From Immersiella caudata (Eukaryota > Ascomycota > Sordariomycetes > Sordariales > Lasiosphaeriaceae): a DNA stretch of 64,000 bases. Every line of letters starts with the position of its first letter. The stretch's first letter is position 1. Below the pieces are notes generated by a model, which had not been told where the DNA came from, made no database searches, and was given only the letters and a program-made list of their open reading frames with translations. The position numbers and the translations under genes are program-made. Location of the stretch: NCBI GenBank assembly GCA_030512335.1, contig JAULSU010000002.1, positions 2,418,001 through 2,482,000 of the forward strand, given 5' to 3'. Shown here in pieces: positions 12,106 through 22,078 of the stretch.

Positions 12106-12441
12106 ATGGTATGCAACGCTCTTTGCGCAGACTTGTCCAGCACACACGCAGCTAATGCAAGCAACCGCGCAGGCTCAAACACCGCAACAACGACGGGCGA
12201 ACGAGAAGTTCCAGAAGGAACAGGAGGCCCGGCGTGGCAAGTCGGAGGATCAGCTCAAGAAGAAGACGAAGGAGGTCTTCAAGGCGCCGATCTCTCCTCT
12301 GTGGCTTGGTAAGATACCTCTGCAAAAACCGCTTTCCAATGGGCCTTGTTCTAACTGAATGTGCCTGTTACAGTTCTTCTCGGCTTCGTCGTCTTCGGTG
12401 GCATCATTGTCGAAGTATTCTCGCGCTTCTTCCTCCGTTAG
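12106..12441 (+). CDS. YSY6: YSY6 / RAMP4 (SERP1) stress-associated ER protein
   Basis: Tail-anchored ER protein that associates with the Sec61 translocon and is linked to ER stress. Three coding exons: 12106..12108 (only the ATG), 12173..12308 and 12374..12441. They give about 68 residues, the normal size for the family. The N-terminal cytosolic part AQTPQQRRANEKF is the fungal signature; it is followed by a Lys-rich segment and then one C-terminal membrane span (FVVFGGIIVEVFSRFFL). The first intron begins directly after the start codon (ATG|GTATGC) and ends GCGCAG with a GCTAATG branch region; translation therefore depends on that splice. No other start gives the conserved N-terminus. Too short and too split for simple ORF finding, but the identification is secure. 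Confidence 0.93.
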
Positions 12442-12733
12442 AGCGCCGCATTGGGATAGTGGTGTCTTGAGCGAGGGAACAAACTATCGGGAGGGTCAGC
12501 TCCAATGGGGATACACAAAAGAAGAAGGGGTTCTGCACAAGTTCACGTTTACAAACACACAAGGGCGTTCCCAGCGAGGTTGTGACGGAGAGGTTTGCCT
12601 TGGCGGCGGGCACGATCCAAATAGGAGCATTACAGGCTCGAGGCTAGCGGTTCTACCTACCGCAACGGTTTATGATATTTGTACAGCAAGGGAAGAAGAG
12701 CCAAAGTAGTTGGCATGGAATACCCATTTGATA

Positions 12734-13771
12734 TTAAGCGCCGAGCCCCTTGCGTTTTCCTCCGGCTTCGAACTTCATGCGAACGCCAGCGTCAAATTGT
12801 TGCTCCAGTTCTCTAGATGCCTTGTTGGTGTCCAGCCTTAGTCGAGCAGCTGCCTCAGCCTTTGCGTCCGACACGGCTGTCGTGGCACCAGCTTTCTTCC
12901 CGCCCAAAAGACGCATGAACTTGCTTTGGCGACTGGCACCACCGTCTAGAATGTCGACATTCCAACGTTCCTTGATGACCTCGGTCGAGGCTGGTGCTGG
13001 TGCGGGCGCTGAAATGGCAGCGTCTTCCTTCTTCGTGGTGTCTTGCTTCTCTAGCTCACTCTTGCGGCGCTTCTTGTCCTTTCCCTCGGCTTGCTGCTTC
13101 TCTTTGGCGGTCTCTTCATCTGTGCCCTCGACTTCAGGGGTATCGATATCCATGGCGTCTTCGCCAATACGTTCGCTCTCCGTCTTCTTAGACTTCTTGT
13201 TCTTCTTGTCGGACTTGCTCAGTTTAGCGGCTTTCTTCACATCATCTTTGTTCTTCTTGTTCTTCTCTTTGCTCTTCTTCGACTTCTTGGGAGGCTCGTC
13301 GGCAGAATCCTCCCCAGCTGCGACGAATTCCGCTCCAGGCTTCTCCGTCTCCTCCCGGGGCTTCTCCTGCTTCCTCGTTCCCTCCTTAGCCTTCTCCTTT
13401 TTGGCCTTCTTCTCTTTCACACCAGCCTCATCGGCAGACTCTTCAGACTCCTCAACCTCAGCTTTCTCCTCCTTAGCTTTTTTCTCCTTCTTCTTTTCCC
13501 TTTTCCCCTCCTTTTCCCCCTTCTCCGCAACTCCTTTGCCCTTTTGCTGCTTCTTCGACTTTTTAGACGACTTCACCACCTCAACACCTTCAGCCGCATT
13601 TTCCTCAGACACAGCCTCCCGTTTCCGCTTGCGCTCCTTTTTGCTCTCACCTTTCACATTTTTCTCGTCCGCTGCAGCAAGGGACGTACCAATTTGATCA
13701 TGTTCTATCTCGGATTTCTGCTTTTTGGACTTCTTGGACTTCGCTGAGTCCGTGGCAGAGTTCTTTCCCAT
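12734..13771 (-). CDS. lysine-rich nucleolar protein, KNOP1/SMAP-domain type
   Basis: Single exon, 345 residues. Residues 1 to about 255 are extremely Lys/Glu-rich (repeated KKSKK, KEKKAKEEK blocks), giving a disordered, highly charged, probably nucleolar segment. The C-terminal 80 residues contain the small-acidic-protein-like domain of KNOP1 (ERWNVDILDGG, then SKFMRLLGGKK, then a LeuAspThr-NKASRELEQQFDAG segment). Human KNOP1 is a nucleolar protein of poorly known role. The very Lys-rich part produces a long mirror open frame on the plus strand (12750-13697) that is an artefact of composition. A telobox lies about 150 bp upstream, which would fit a ribosome-biogenesis-linked gene; that link is inference. 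Confidence 0.8.
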   Translation of the reverse strand: MGKNSATDSAKSKKSKKQKSEIEHDQIGTSLAAADEKNVKGESKKERKRKREAVSEENAAEGVEVVKSSKKSKKQQKGKGVAEKGEKEGKREKKKEKKAKEEKAEVEESEESADEAGVKEKKAKKEKAKEGTRKQEKPREETEKPGAEFVAAGEDSADEPPKKSKKSKEKNKKNKDDVKKAAKLSKSDKKNKKSKKTESERIGEDAMDIDTPEVEGTDEETAKEKQQAEGKDKKRRKSELEKQDTTKKEDAAISAPAPAPASTEVIKERWNVDILDGGASRQSKFMRLLGGKKAGATTAVSDAKAEAAARLRLDTNKASRELEQQFDAGVRMKFEAGGKRKGLGA

Positions 13772-14167
13772 TGTGAGGGCTTGCTATTGGTGAGCGTTAG
13801 AGATTGAACTGGTTGAAGGGAGTTGTTGCGTGCGATTTAAGGTTGACTGGTGAAGACCTAGTGAAGGGTGTTGATATTTCCTTAGGCGAAATCCTTAACT
13901 TATTTTGAATCTAGCCCAACCCTAACCCTAGCCAAGACAATGCGCTGCGAGAAAGCTACCTGACTGACGGAGTACGAGTGTTCTCCTTTCAAATGTTGCT
14001 CTGGGTTCTCGCTAGGTCATACACGTCTTAATGGCCGCATTGGTGGTCATAAAATGTATGTATTTATTCATTTGGGTATCAATACCAACAATATCAAAGC
14101 ACTTGAACGGCTCCCGCTCTGTACACACCCTGAACCCACTGCCCTGCTGTCTCTCAAGTTGGTCCTA
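13772..14167. other. intergenic, promoter of KNOP1-like gene and 3' flank of SNRNP27
   Basis: It contains the telobox run at 13915-13931 and an AT-richer stretch near 14040-14080. No gene is seen. Confidence 0.5.
13918..13925 (+). promoter_or_regulatory. telobox (AACCCTAA) within a short telomere-like run
   Basis: The run CCCAACCCTAACCCTAG (13915-13931) holds a full AACCCTAA about 150 bp upstream of the nucleolar-protein gene start at 13771. The telobox is an established element of ribosome-biogenesis promoters in fungi and plants. Two consecutive near-telomeric units make this the best of the four copies in the window. Confidence 0.4.
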
Positions 14168-15031
14168 CTAGCGCGTCGGGCTAAGTGGCCTGTTGAATCC
14201 ACCAACACGGTTCATGTACTGTCTGTACTCCGTCTTCTTCTCCTTGCGGACCGCACCGACGTTGTTCCCCAGCACCTTCTGGTTCTTGGTCGTGCCAAAG
14301 CCTCCGAAACCCAGCATAGCCTGCATTCCATCCATGCCGTCATCTTCGACAACAAGATCTTCCTCATCATCCTCTTCCATAGGGTCGTCAAAGCGGCCTC
14401 GTGCATGCTCCTCCTCATCCCGCTGGCGACGCTCGTCACGGCTGTCGTGACTTCCGTGTCGTGCTTGTGGTTCCATTGGATGACTACCCTCCCTGCGATC
14501 TTGCCCTTTGACCTTGAATGATACCGGGGCCGCTGGTACAGTGGGTGTTGCAGGCTTAGACCGAGTTGGGAGCGATGTGTCTGCCCCGTCACTGTTCCGC
14601 CGCAGTCCTGGGCTAGCAGAACGGCGAGGAGAAGCAGGCCGTCCGTTATTACTGTGTTTGTCTTTGGGTCCCCCGTCATCGTGATTTCTGTGGGTTTCCC
14701 TTCCTTCATCTCGTCGACGAACTGCTCTGTCTTCTGCGGCTCGAGGACGCTCGTCGCGGCGGTCGCGGCCGGGTGATCGCGAGCGCCTGCGATCCCGCCT
14801 GTCTCTTGAACGGGATCGATACCTGCGGAAGTTGCGATCTCTGCCCCGATCGCGACCCAAGTCTCGATCCCGGCCATGTTCGTCTTCTCGGTCTCTGCGC
14901 TGGTCGCGGTCATGGTCGTAGTCTCTGTCTCTGGGGCCCCTGGATGGCCTGTCCCTCCGACCAGAATCATCATAGTGCGGTCTGTCGCCCCCTCCTCCTC
15001 GGCGGGAAGACCTATTCGACCGGTCTGCCAT
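14168..15031 (-). CDS. SNRNP27: U4/U6.U5 tri-snRNP 27 kDa protein (SNRNP27)
   Basis: Spliceosomal protein of the U4/U6.U5 tri-snRNP. Single exon, 287 residues. The N-terminal 110 or so residues are an RS-like domain of Arg-Asp and Arg-Ser dipeptides (DRDLGRDRGRDRN, RRSRSPGRDRR). A linker follows, then an acidic EEDDEEDLVVEDD stretch. The C-terminal 55 residues are the highly conserved SNRNP27 signature (MQAMLGFGGFGTTKNQKV, then RKEKKTEYRQYMNR and VGGFNRPLSPTR). The conserved C-terminal domain makes the identification secure. The RS region also produces long open frames in other frames, which are shadows. The gene is divergent from the UIM/USP-like gene at 15803. Confidence 0.93.
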   Translation of the reverse strand: MADRSNRSSRRGGGGDRPHYDDSGRRDRPSRGPRDRDYDHDRDQRRDREDEHGRDRDLGRDRGRDRNFRRYRSRSRDRRDRRRSRSPGRDRRDERPRAAEDRAVRRRDEGRETHRNHDDGGPKDKHSNNGRPASPRRSASPGLRRNSDGADTSLPTRSKPATPTVPAAPVSFKVKGQDRREGSHPMEPQARHGSHDSRDERRQRDEEEHARGRFDDPMEEDDEEDLVVEDDGMDGMQAMLGFGGFGTTKNQKVLGNNVGAVRKEKKTEYRQYMNRVGGFNRPLSPTR

Positions 15032-15802
15032 TTGCTGCGTTTGTTTGTCGCTGAATAGAGGCGACGAGAGGGCTCGGGGGAAAATAGTGGGGTGCAGTGT
15101 TGCGACGCTGCGAGCCTGTGACGTTTCTTGTTCGGGAAAGCTGGGCTAGCCACGGCTAGGCCGGCGACAGCTCCGGGCATAGATCCAAAGTACCATGAGC
15201 GTGGCTGGAGCCGCGCCACACTATCCTTGCTAATCGCAAGGACTTCACAGGGAGAATTCTACCATTCACGCAAGTGGAATTGGGCGCTTAAATATAAAGC
15301 GAGTATGGTTAGGATTGTTTAAGGCCAACCCTTCATTTTCTCCTCGTTGTGTCTTTGCCCGATGCTGGCACAGTAATGTGGCTGGTGCTGAGGTACTTAG
15401 CGAGCGGGGGGTACGTCCGTTTTCGAGCTACGCCAAAGAGGCAAACACCAGCTTCGTTCAGTCGTTGAACGGCCAGCTTTGGTGCTCGCACAGCTTCTCT
15501 CTCGTCAGAGCAGGTGGCCATTGCTATTCTGCATCTAGCCAGTTCGTCTGCTTTTTGTTCCGGTTGTTTCCCAACCGCCCAGTCTTCGCTCTACTAAAAC
15601 GCCGTGCAGCCGACTCAGATTACACTGCTGCAGACTTTGTCGTGCATTGCGCCTGCCACGCCTGCCTTCGAATTGCCCCGCCACGGATGGCATCCTGAAG
15701 CTTCGAATCGCACCCACCAGCCCAGAAGCAGTGTTTTGGAGAAGGACCCGAAAGAGGCACCAGACGGGAAGACTGAGCAGGCTGCTCTGACAAGTCTACA
15801 CC
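15032..15802. other. divergent promoter region SNRNP27 / USP-like gene
   Basis: No gene is supported. Short frames across 15128-15700 are not conserved-looking. The region should hold two promoters and 5' UTRs. Confidence 0.55.
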
Positions 15803-18599
15803 ATGGCCCAACCCTCCGAGAGCGACATCGTGACGGTGATGTCTATCACTGGCCTCAGCGACCGCAGTGTCATCGTCCAGGCGTTGCAGTCAAAAGACAA
15901 CAATGTCGAGGCTGTCATGAACGACTATTTCGATTCTCCCGAGAATGTTGGTCTCGCCAAGCTGACCCTTCGCTCCGCGCTTGCGCTGACCAGTCCCAGT
16001 TCAGCAACAAATATTCCTGGGACGAGGACGTATTTGGCTCGAGTCGTGAAGGAGATTCGTCTTCTGCCAACAACAGTAAAAATCCATGTGGGCATCCAGA
16101 ATCTCAGAAAAGCTTGCATTCATGCTGACATCAATCCCTCTAGCCTTCGCAATCCACCCAGCCGAGGGCAACCAAGTCATATACGGGTCCGATCCCGGGT
16201 ACTATGGCACTCACATTGCTCCTTCGCGGCCTCCTTCGCGGGCAAATAACAGATCACCCATCGCGCGGATGGTCGACATGACAACTAGCGATTTCCCGGG
16301 GGCGGCCCCGAACAGCCAGCACGACGAAGATGCACTCGTCCAGCAAGCGATGATCGAGTCCCTGAAATCCTCCAACAGTCCCCAAGGCCTGCCGCCCCCG
16401 CCCCCACAACAGTCCGGAGTCACACCCACTGTAGACTCCGGAGTGCACTTTGGCCCGGCCAACCGGGACGATTACAAGACGGAAGAATGGGCCATGGTGC
16501 CCGCGAAGCGCCGGGAGCCGGATCCCGACGCGTCTGCTAGGAAGAGGAATCCCGACACACCGGTGTTCCTGAGATGTCGCGATGAGAGTGGCTGGGCTAG
16601 CCATCGGGTCGGCGGAGTTCTGACGATCCTACATAACATTCCCGCCGCCCGGAATGCCTTGCTCCGGATTGGCATCCAACCCGATTATGGGTATGGCAAT
16701 AACTCCGAGTGGTGGAAGGGTACAATCATCTTGCCGCCAGACCGATTAGCTCTCAAGGAGGCCCAGGCTTCCGACATATGGGAGCCAACAGTCTACCCAC
16801 CATGGTCCGACGAGATCCATCGCTTGGTCGCCTTTCTGGATAATACAGAGCGAAGCTACGGAACGGCAGATATTCTGGCTGAAGCCCACGAGGCCCATTC
16901 TGGGATTGAGATTAGCGGGGATAGAGAAAGGGATTTCTTCCAAAAGTTGAACCAAGACCCATCCCGGGAACGGGATGTATTCAGGGCCTCTATCGACGCA
17001 GTCACAACAACTGTCTCAGCAACAGGCAAGTCCTCGACGACACAGCAGTCAGAGTTTACTATCCTGCTCAGCGAGTTCTCAAAAGACCAGCTTCTCATGG
17101 CGGAAAGCTTGTATAGTATATGGGACATGATGTTTTTTACACATACTGGGGAGTCGGGCGAGGGCTCCGAGAGTTCACAGATGGCGTCGATCACGAAGCC
17201 TTCCGAGGTCCTTGCGTTCCGAATCGGTGCCGAGGGACTCCCGACAGCCATCGAGATACCAGAAACACTTTATATTGACAGGTATCTCTCCAGTCACCTT
17301 GACGAGATGAGGCAGATCCAGAAAGAACTTGTCGACATACATACTGCTTACCAAAAGAGCCGAGAACTCGAACAGAAACTTACTCAGTGGGTCAACCCCA
17401 AGACTGGCAAGGCTTGGGATCGGAGGGTTATGGACAAGGTCGGCATCAAACGGTGCCAGGAGAGGATCACACAAATCAAAAATAGGGCATGCTGGCGAAA
17501 TCATGAGCAAGCACATGCCCAGGGGGATGACACCGACTACTATCTCCCCGACCACGAGGGAGACCCTACCCTGCTACCCGAAGAGGCCGAGGTGGTCGCA
17601 CATTACGAGGCGCAGGTTCAGCGACTCGAGGCGAACCTGGCAAGGATTGACCAAGTAATGAACGGTGAGTTTCGACTTGAAGATACGCCGGCCCAGGTGA
17701 TGGCGCTAACGGCCCCCAACAGATGAAATATTGCCTCGGAGGAAAGCACTGGAGATATTTTCACGCCACGTTTCTTCGTTGTTGACCGTTCCATCTTCCG
17801 ACCCAAGATGGAACCCAACGCACCGGTACACTCTCCGAGGAGTTATCAATGACCACCGGAAGGTCTTCATTCGGAAGCGGGAAACGTCTCTTATGGAGCT
17901 GGACGAGGATAGCGCACCGGCTGAGCAATGGTGGAAACTCTCGTGCGAGGAAGACAATGGCTACATGGTAGCCAGTGAGGTAAATAAGCACAGGTTGAAA
18001 ATGAGATGCCCTCATGCTAACTTTCAATCTAGGCAACGACTTTTGAGGCTATTGCGCGTGAGGCTTGTGGTATCGGCTGCAAGCCCATCCTCATCTACGC
18101 AACAGAATCGGCCATGGACGAGGCGCCGGACTCGCTGCCGGAACCGCTAAAAACCTTTGTTCGGTTCGACAATCGACACTTCAAAATGGAACTAACCCAA
18201 GCAGAGGCGGAGCAACCGGACCCTCTGCAGGAGATGTCGCACCTGTCAACACTTCGAGCCGCGGGGCTTTACCTGAAAAAGAAGAGGTCGACTGATAGCA
18301 TGGACTCCATGGCGACCAACCAAGCGTCCGCGGGAGACATTGATGAGGACATGCGAGACGCCTCACTTGACGGCGGGCTCGGCAACGACGGTGCATTGGG
18401 TCAAGACCCGGACGTTCAAGAGCTGGTGGACACATCAGTCATGGACAACAGTCTGTCAGACCAACAACCGTCATTGCTACCGACAGTTTCGCCGCCGGCG
18501 CAGGAGATGCAAGAACGAGCAAATGTGCCGCTTATGACGCGGCCATTGAGCGGCATTTTTGAACCCACAACCACGAGTGTTGATATGAGGGATATCTAG
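15803..18599 (+). CDS. UBA/UIM protein with a degenerate ubiquitin-specific protease (USP25/28-like) domain
   Basis: Five exons: 15803..15946, 15994..16075, 16144..17664, 17723..17979 and 18033..18599, consistent phases, about 856 residues. The N-terminus (1-47) looks like a UBA-type helix bundle (ITGLSDRSVIVQALQSKDNN). A ubiquitin-interacting motif (DALVQQAMIESL) lies near 136-155. The region 213-625 has the layout of a USP catalytic domain, but the Cys box reads FLRCRDESGWASHRVGG (about 217-233), so Ser-Gly-Trp replaces the usual Thr-Cys-Trp. A helical insert (about 440-540) resembles the one in USP25/28. The C-terminal box keeps QWWKLSCEED and PILIYATES but shows no Gly-His-Tyr. I infer a ubiquitin-binding pseudo-deubiquitinase. 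The tail is acidic and disordered. The first intron has a weak GTTGGT donor; it is chosen because it restores the conserved frame in phase 0. Confidence 0.8.
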
Positions 18600-19005
18600 C
18601 TAGAACTGCCGCAGGACAACGTTGGAGGCTTTTTCACATGGCAGCAGTGTATGACCAGGGAAATGGCCATATTTAGGCAAACATCCCATTGCATTTGGGT
18701 GTAGCGTTGTCAGATAGTGGAAGCATATGATACCCGGGCATTAAACCATCTAGCTCCTAATCTCCCTCTTTTCCCAACTTGCGACTAAAGTACCTGCGGG
18801 TTGCCTTTTGCTCTACTAACATGGATTGTCAACAAGCGAGCACCAGAGCTCCCGCGCCGCTCAACCCACACGGCAGTGCAGCGAGGTAAGGAGCGATTAA
18901 GTACAGCTAACATATTTAGATACCGCTAGCGCAAACCAATGCGGTAAGAATATCCTATCTACGTAGCAGTATCTGAAGAAAGCAAAAATCAAACGAAATG
19001 GACCT
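18600..19005. other. intergenic between USP-like gene and tRNA-Gly
   Basis: No gene is seen. The stretch is the 3' flank of the USP-like gene and the 3' flank of the minus-strand tRNA. Confidence 0.55.
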
Positions 19006-19091
19006 TGCGACATTCGAGAATCGAACTCGAGTCCTACGTAGTCTCACGTTGGTATGGGAAACGTAGATGCTAGCCACTACACCAATGTCGC
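19006..19091 (-). tRNA. trnG-CCC: tRNA-Gly(CCC) with a 14-nt intron
   Basis: Reading the minus strand from 19091: acceptor GCGACAT pairs perfectly with ATGTCGC at the 3' end, with discriminator A at 19006. D-arm GTGT/GCAT surrounds an AGTGGCTA loop. Anticodon stem TACGT/ACGTA has loop TT-CCC-A then an intron (19041-19054) placed in the canonical position after nucleotide 37. T-arm TCGAG/CTCGA has the standard TTCGATT loop. The anticodon CCC is at 19056-19058. An alternative reading with the stem shifted by one base would give TCC, still glycine; the CCC reading is preferred because it keeps U33, A37 and a single base 26. Internal A and B box promoter elements are intact. Confidence 0.88.
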
Positions 19092-19532
19092 GCAAGGGAA
19101 CCGCGAAGTGCCTCGGTCTCTAAGGGAACCCTCTGTCCAGGCTGCTTAAACCGTCCGTCTTACATGTCGCGCCTGAGCCGTTGAGCCGGAATCGAATGGG
19201 AAGGGAAGGGAGCACAATCTGGAGGGGAGGAAGTTGTGATTGGTTTGGAGGGGAGGGTTGCCTCTGGATGGGATGTCGTTGGATGAGCATCGTGATTGGC
19301 TCGAGCGGTGCGTTTGACATGGTGGGGTTGAGGAGCAGCGGGAGGGAAGCATGTGGGGCAAGGCGGGGAGGTCGAAACTCCAGACGGCGGGAAGCTCTGG
19401 AAGCTACGGCGGTGATTGTGTCATAATCCAGATCGGGCACACCCATACCAACCAGCCTGCCCATTGACGCCGGCACTTCATCTTGTAACACAAAAGGAAC
19501 TTGGGAGCAGCACCACCACAGAGATCGACAGG
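19092..19532. other. divergent region tRNA-Gly / GET4
   Basis: No gene is supported. It holds G-rich purine stretches on the plus strand (about 19197-19380) and the GET4 promoter. Confidence 0.5.
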
Positions 19533-20587
19533 ATGGCGTCCAAAATCGAACGCATCATCGCGCGGCTGCAGAAGCGCATCGCTGAGGGCCAGCCTGAGGA
19601 GCAGTACGAGGCGCAACAGGAGACACGACTCGTCGCTGCGCGGTACACAAAGGCAAGCAACTGGCCCGCGGCCATCGATATTCTATCGAGCGTATCGCAG
19701 GCGCTGTTGAAGGCAGGACAGGGCGGTAGCGGTGGAGACCTGGCAATTCTGCTAGTGGACGTGTACAAGCAATCGAGCACAAAACCCGATGCGACATCCA
19801 AGGGTCGGCTTTTGACATGCCTGCGATTGTTCGACAGCGAGGAGCCAACGCGAAAGAAGTTCATCAAGGAGATGATGGAGTGAGTGCTCCTCTAGGCGGC
19901 CGGCGCTTCAGGGATGGGGCTAATGCGCATCACAGCTGGTCGAGAAAGTTTGGCGACTACCCCGCCGGGGACCCCGAGTTGCACCATGTCGTAGGGTCAC
20001 TATACGTAGAGAAGGGAGATGCCGAAGAGGCAGAGAGGCACTTGATATTGGGCACAAAGGACTCCCCTGAGGTCCTTACCCGGATGGAGTACGAGTGGTA
20101 CAAACAAGATGAGTCTCACACAGCACCCATCTACGCGGCCCGAGCTATCCTGCCCTATCTACTTGTCGCCAACGTTCGCGCCGCCAATGTCTCGTACCGA
20201 GCGTTTATCAGTATGCTCAGCGAAGAGAACAAGGGTCTTGGTGTCCAGGACGTGAGCTCCCAGGGTTCCGACGTCCGAATCTTCCCGAGCTTGCCATTGC
20301 TCAACTTCCTTGGCCTCTTGCTTCTCGCTGTTCAGAAGGGCAGCCCCGATCTATTCAGGCAGCTGAGGACTAAGTACGCAAGCAACATTGCTGAGCTAGG
20401 GGGTGCGTGGGACCAGGCGCTGGAGATGATTGCCGAGATGTACTTCGGCATCCAACGGCCGCGGCAGAGCAATCCGCTGTTTGACATGATGGGTAGTCTG
20501 TTTGGCGGAGGCGCTCCAGGGGGAGCAGGATCTAGGCCGGCTGCGCGACGCGTCGAGGCAGCGCCTACCGCCGAGGGTTTAGACTAG
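19533..20587 (+). CDS. GET4: GET4, guided entry of tail-anchored proteins subunit
   Basis: Cytosolic alpha-solenoid protein that, with Get5, hands tail-anchored proteins from Sgt2 to Get3 for ER insertion. Two exons, 19533..19879 and 19936..20587; the 56-nt intron (GTGAGT donor, CACAG acceptor) splits an Asp codon, giving about 332 residues. Family signatures are visible: the N-terminal KIERIIARLQKRIAEGQPEEQYEAQQ, then RYTKASNWPAAIDILSS, then after the intron WSRKFGDYPAGDPELH, and the C-terminal FGIQRPRQSNPLFDMMGSLFGGG. The start is the only ATG giving the conserved N-terminus. The tail-anchored substrate YSY6 is encoded in the same window; proximity is not evidence of co-regulation. Confidence 0.94.
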
Positions 20588-20737
20588 AGGAGAGCCGACA
20601 CGCCCATGCAACCAGGCAGAATAAAGCAATTTTATCGCCAAGATAGGTAGAACGGAATGTTGCAATAAAAGGTCGCTCGCTGCCTAGCCATACAGAACCC
20701 AAAGGATGTAGAAAATGGAATAAACTAAACCACCCCA

Positions 20738-21337
20738 TTACTGGTGACGTGGTAGTTCCTCCCGCTCGAACATCCAGTTATCCTCCGCCAACGCCGCAAC
20801 CTTGGCCCTCAAACTCGCCCTGACTGCTTCAAGCAACTCTGTCCGACTCATTAGCCACCTTTAACAAACCCCCAAGCAAGTCAAGAGAAAAGAGAACTCA
20901 CCTTCAGGTTGCGCCGGAATGCTATTCTGCCCAATCTGGTGCTGCTTCACCGCCTCAGCCAGCCTCCTCCTTTCCCTCTCCCCTTCCACCCTGGCATCCA
21001 CACCCACCTCCTCCGCATCAATCACTGGCGTAGGTGGATCCCCAATCTCGATCTCCCCATTCTTACCCCGTATCACAATATCCAAGTTTCCTATCTCCAC
21101 CCCTGCCCCCGACCCAGCACCAGGCGGTTGAAGCTGGACGTCGGGATCTAGTCGCAGTGTTTCGGCAGAACCGGTGGAGGATGAGACGGAGCCGGCGGTT
21201 GGTCGGCGGGTCAGCTGGCTTTGGAAGAGGTTACGGCGGACGTTGGTGGAGCCGGATGAGGAGGTTCCCGATGGTGCGGCGCGCGATGACGTTTTGGAGA
21301 CGCCTCCAGGGGGTGGGCGCGGCTGGCGGTCTGCCAT
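20738..21337 (-). CDS. small fungal protein of unknown function
   Basis: Two exons, 21337..20902 and 20838..20738; the 63-nt intron (GTGAGT donor, GGCTAATG branch, GGACAG acceptor) splits a Glu codon, giving about 178 residues. I do not recognise the family. The N-terminal half is disordered and Ser/Thr/Pro/Arg-rich, with a short order-promoting RRNLFQSQLTRRP patch. The second half has an acidic stretch, an Arg/Glu-rich helix (GERERRRLAEAVKQHQ) and, after the intron, an amphipathic helix ending AEDNWMFEREELP. The exon join, the restored frame and the compact second exon argue for a real gene. It is convergent with GET4, 150 bp away. No membrane segment or signal peptide. Confidence 0.65.
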
Positions 21338-22078
21338 TTGGAGAGTTGCCGCGATTTTTGGACTGTAGGGGCGTGTATAGTGTGAGAGGAATCAGTTCTA
21401 TTTGAACTAGACGGCTTTCCGAGTCGAGGTAGTTATGTTTGTGTCTGCAGCCGTACGCGGTGATCTACTCGTTTGGTTGACGCGGGCTGAAGCGGCAGCG
21501 GGGTAGATTTGTGGTGGGGGCACGCACTGGGCGCGGAGGATCCCAACGCGAGCTCACGTGCTAATCTCACAGCAGGTTGATGGGGACTCCAGATCCACAG
21601 GATGGATAACCGAAAAGGGGCTATGTTGTGAAGATTCATAAACCCAGAATATATTTTGGTCTATGTCACCCTGACCTTGATACGAGGCCATTCGCACAAA
21701 ACGCCGCTTTTATGCCCAAGTAAAGATTCCGTTGGAAAGCACACCCAAAGCCTAGGTCAAGCGCCCCGTCAGCCGTTGTGAAGTTGATACTGTAGTCTCT
21801 GAACCCACCCGGTCTCGTCCCTCATCTCTTCGTCATCAAGTCGTAGCCCCGACCAAGGTAGGAAGAAGATAACACAGATTATCAAAATCTGCTAAATAAA
21901 AATAACGAGGCAGGGGTAACCCCTTTGCCCTGGGTACAAATTCAATGTTGCCTTCCCTCTTCGAACTGGCCGTGCCGCGATTCCCCCTGAACCAACACGA
22001 AGAGCCGCCAATCCCTCTGTGGTGGCCCTAATAGTATGTTGTACACTGCTGGGTCTCGAAAGTGTGGCAGAGGCACAA
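21338..22078. other. intergenic, no supported gene
   Basis: Upstream of the 178-residue gene and the 3' flank of the next minus-strand gene. Nothing else is recognised. Confidence 0.55.

Noticed and set aside
12750..13697. 315-residue plus-strand open frame rich in Ser/Phe/Leu
   Set aside because: It is the antisense of the Lys/Glu-rich KNOP1-like gene; AAG/GAG codons read backwards as CTT/CTC give long open frames without meaning.
14212..15219. 335-residue minus-strand frame overlapping SNRNP27
   Set aside because: It is a shifted frame of the RS domain; the SNRNP27 frame holds the conserved C-terminal domain.
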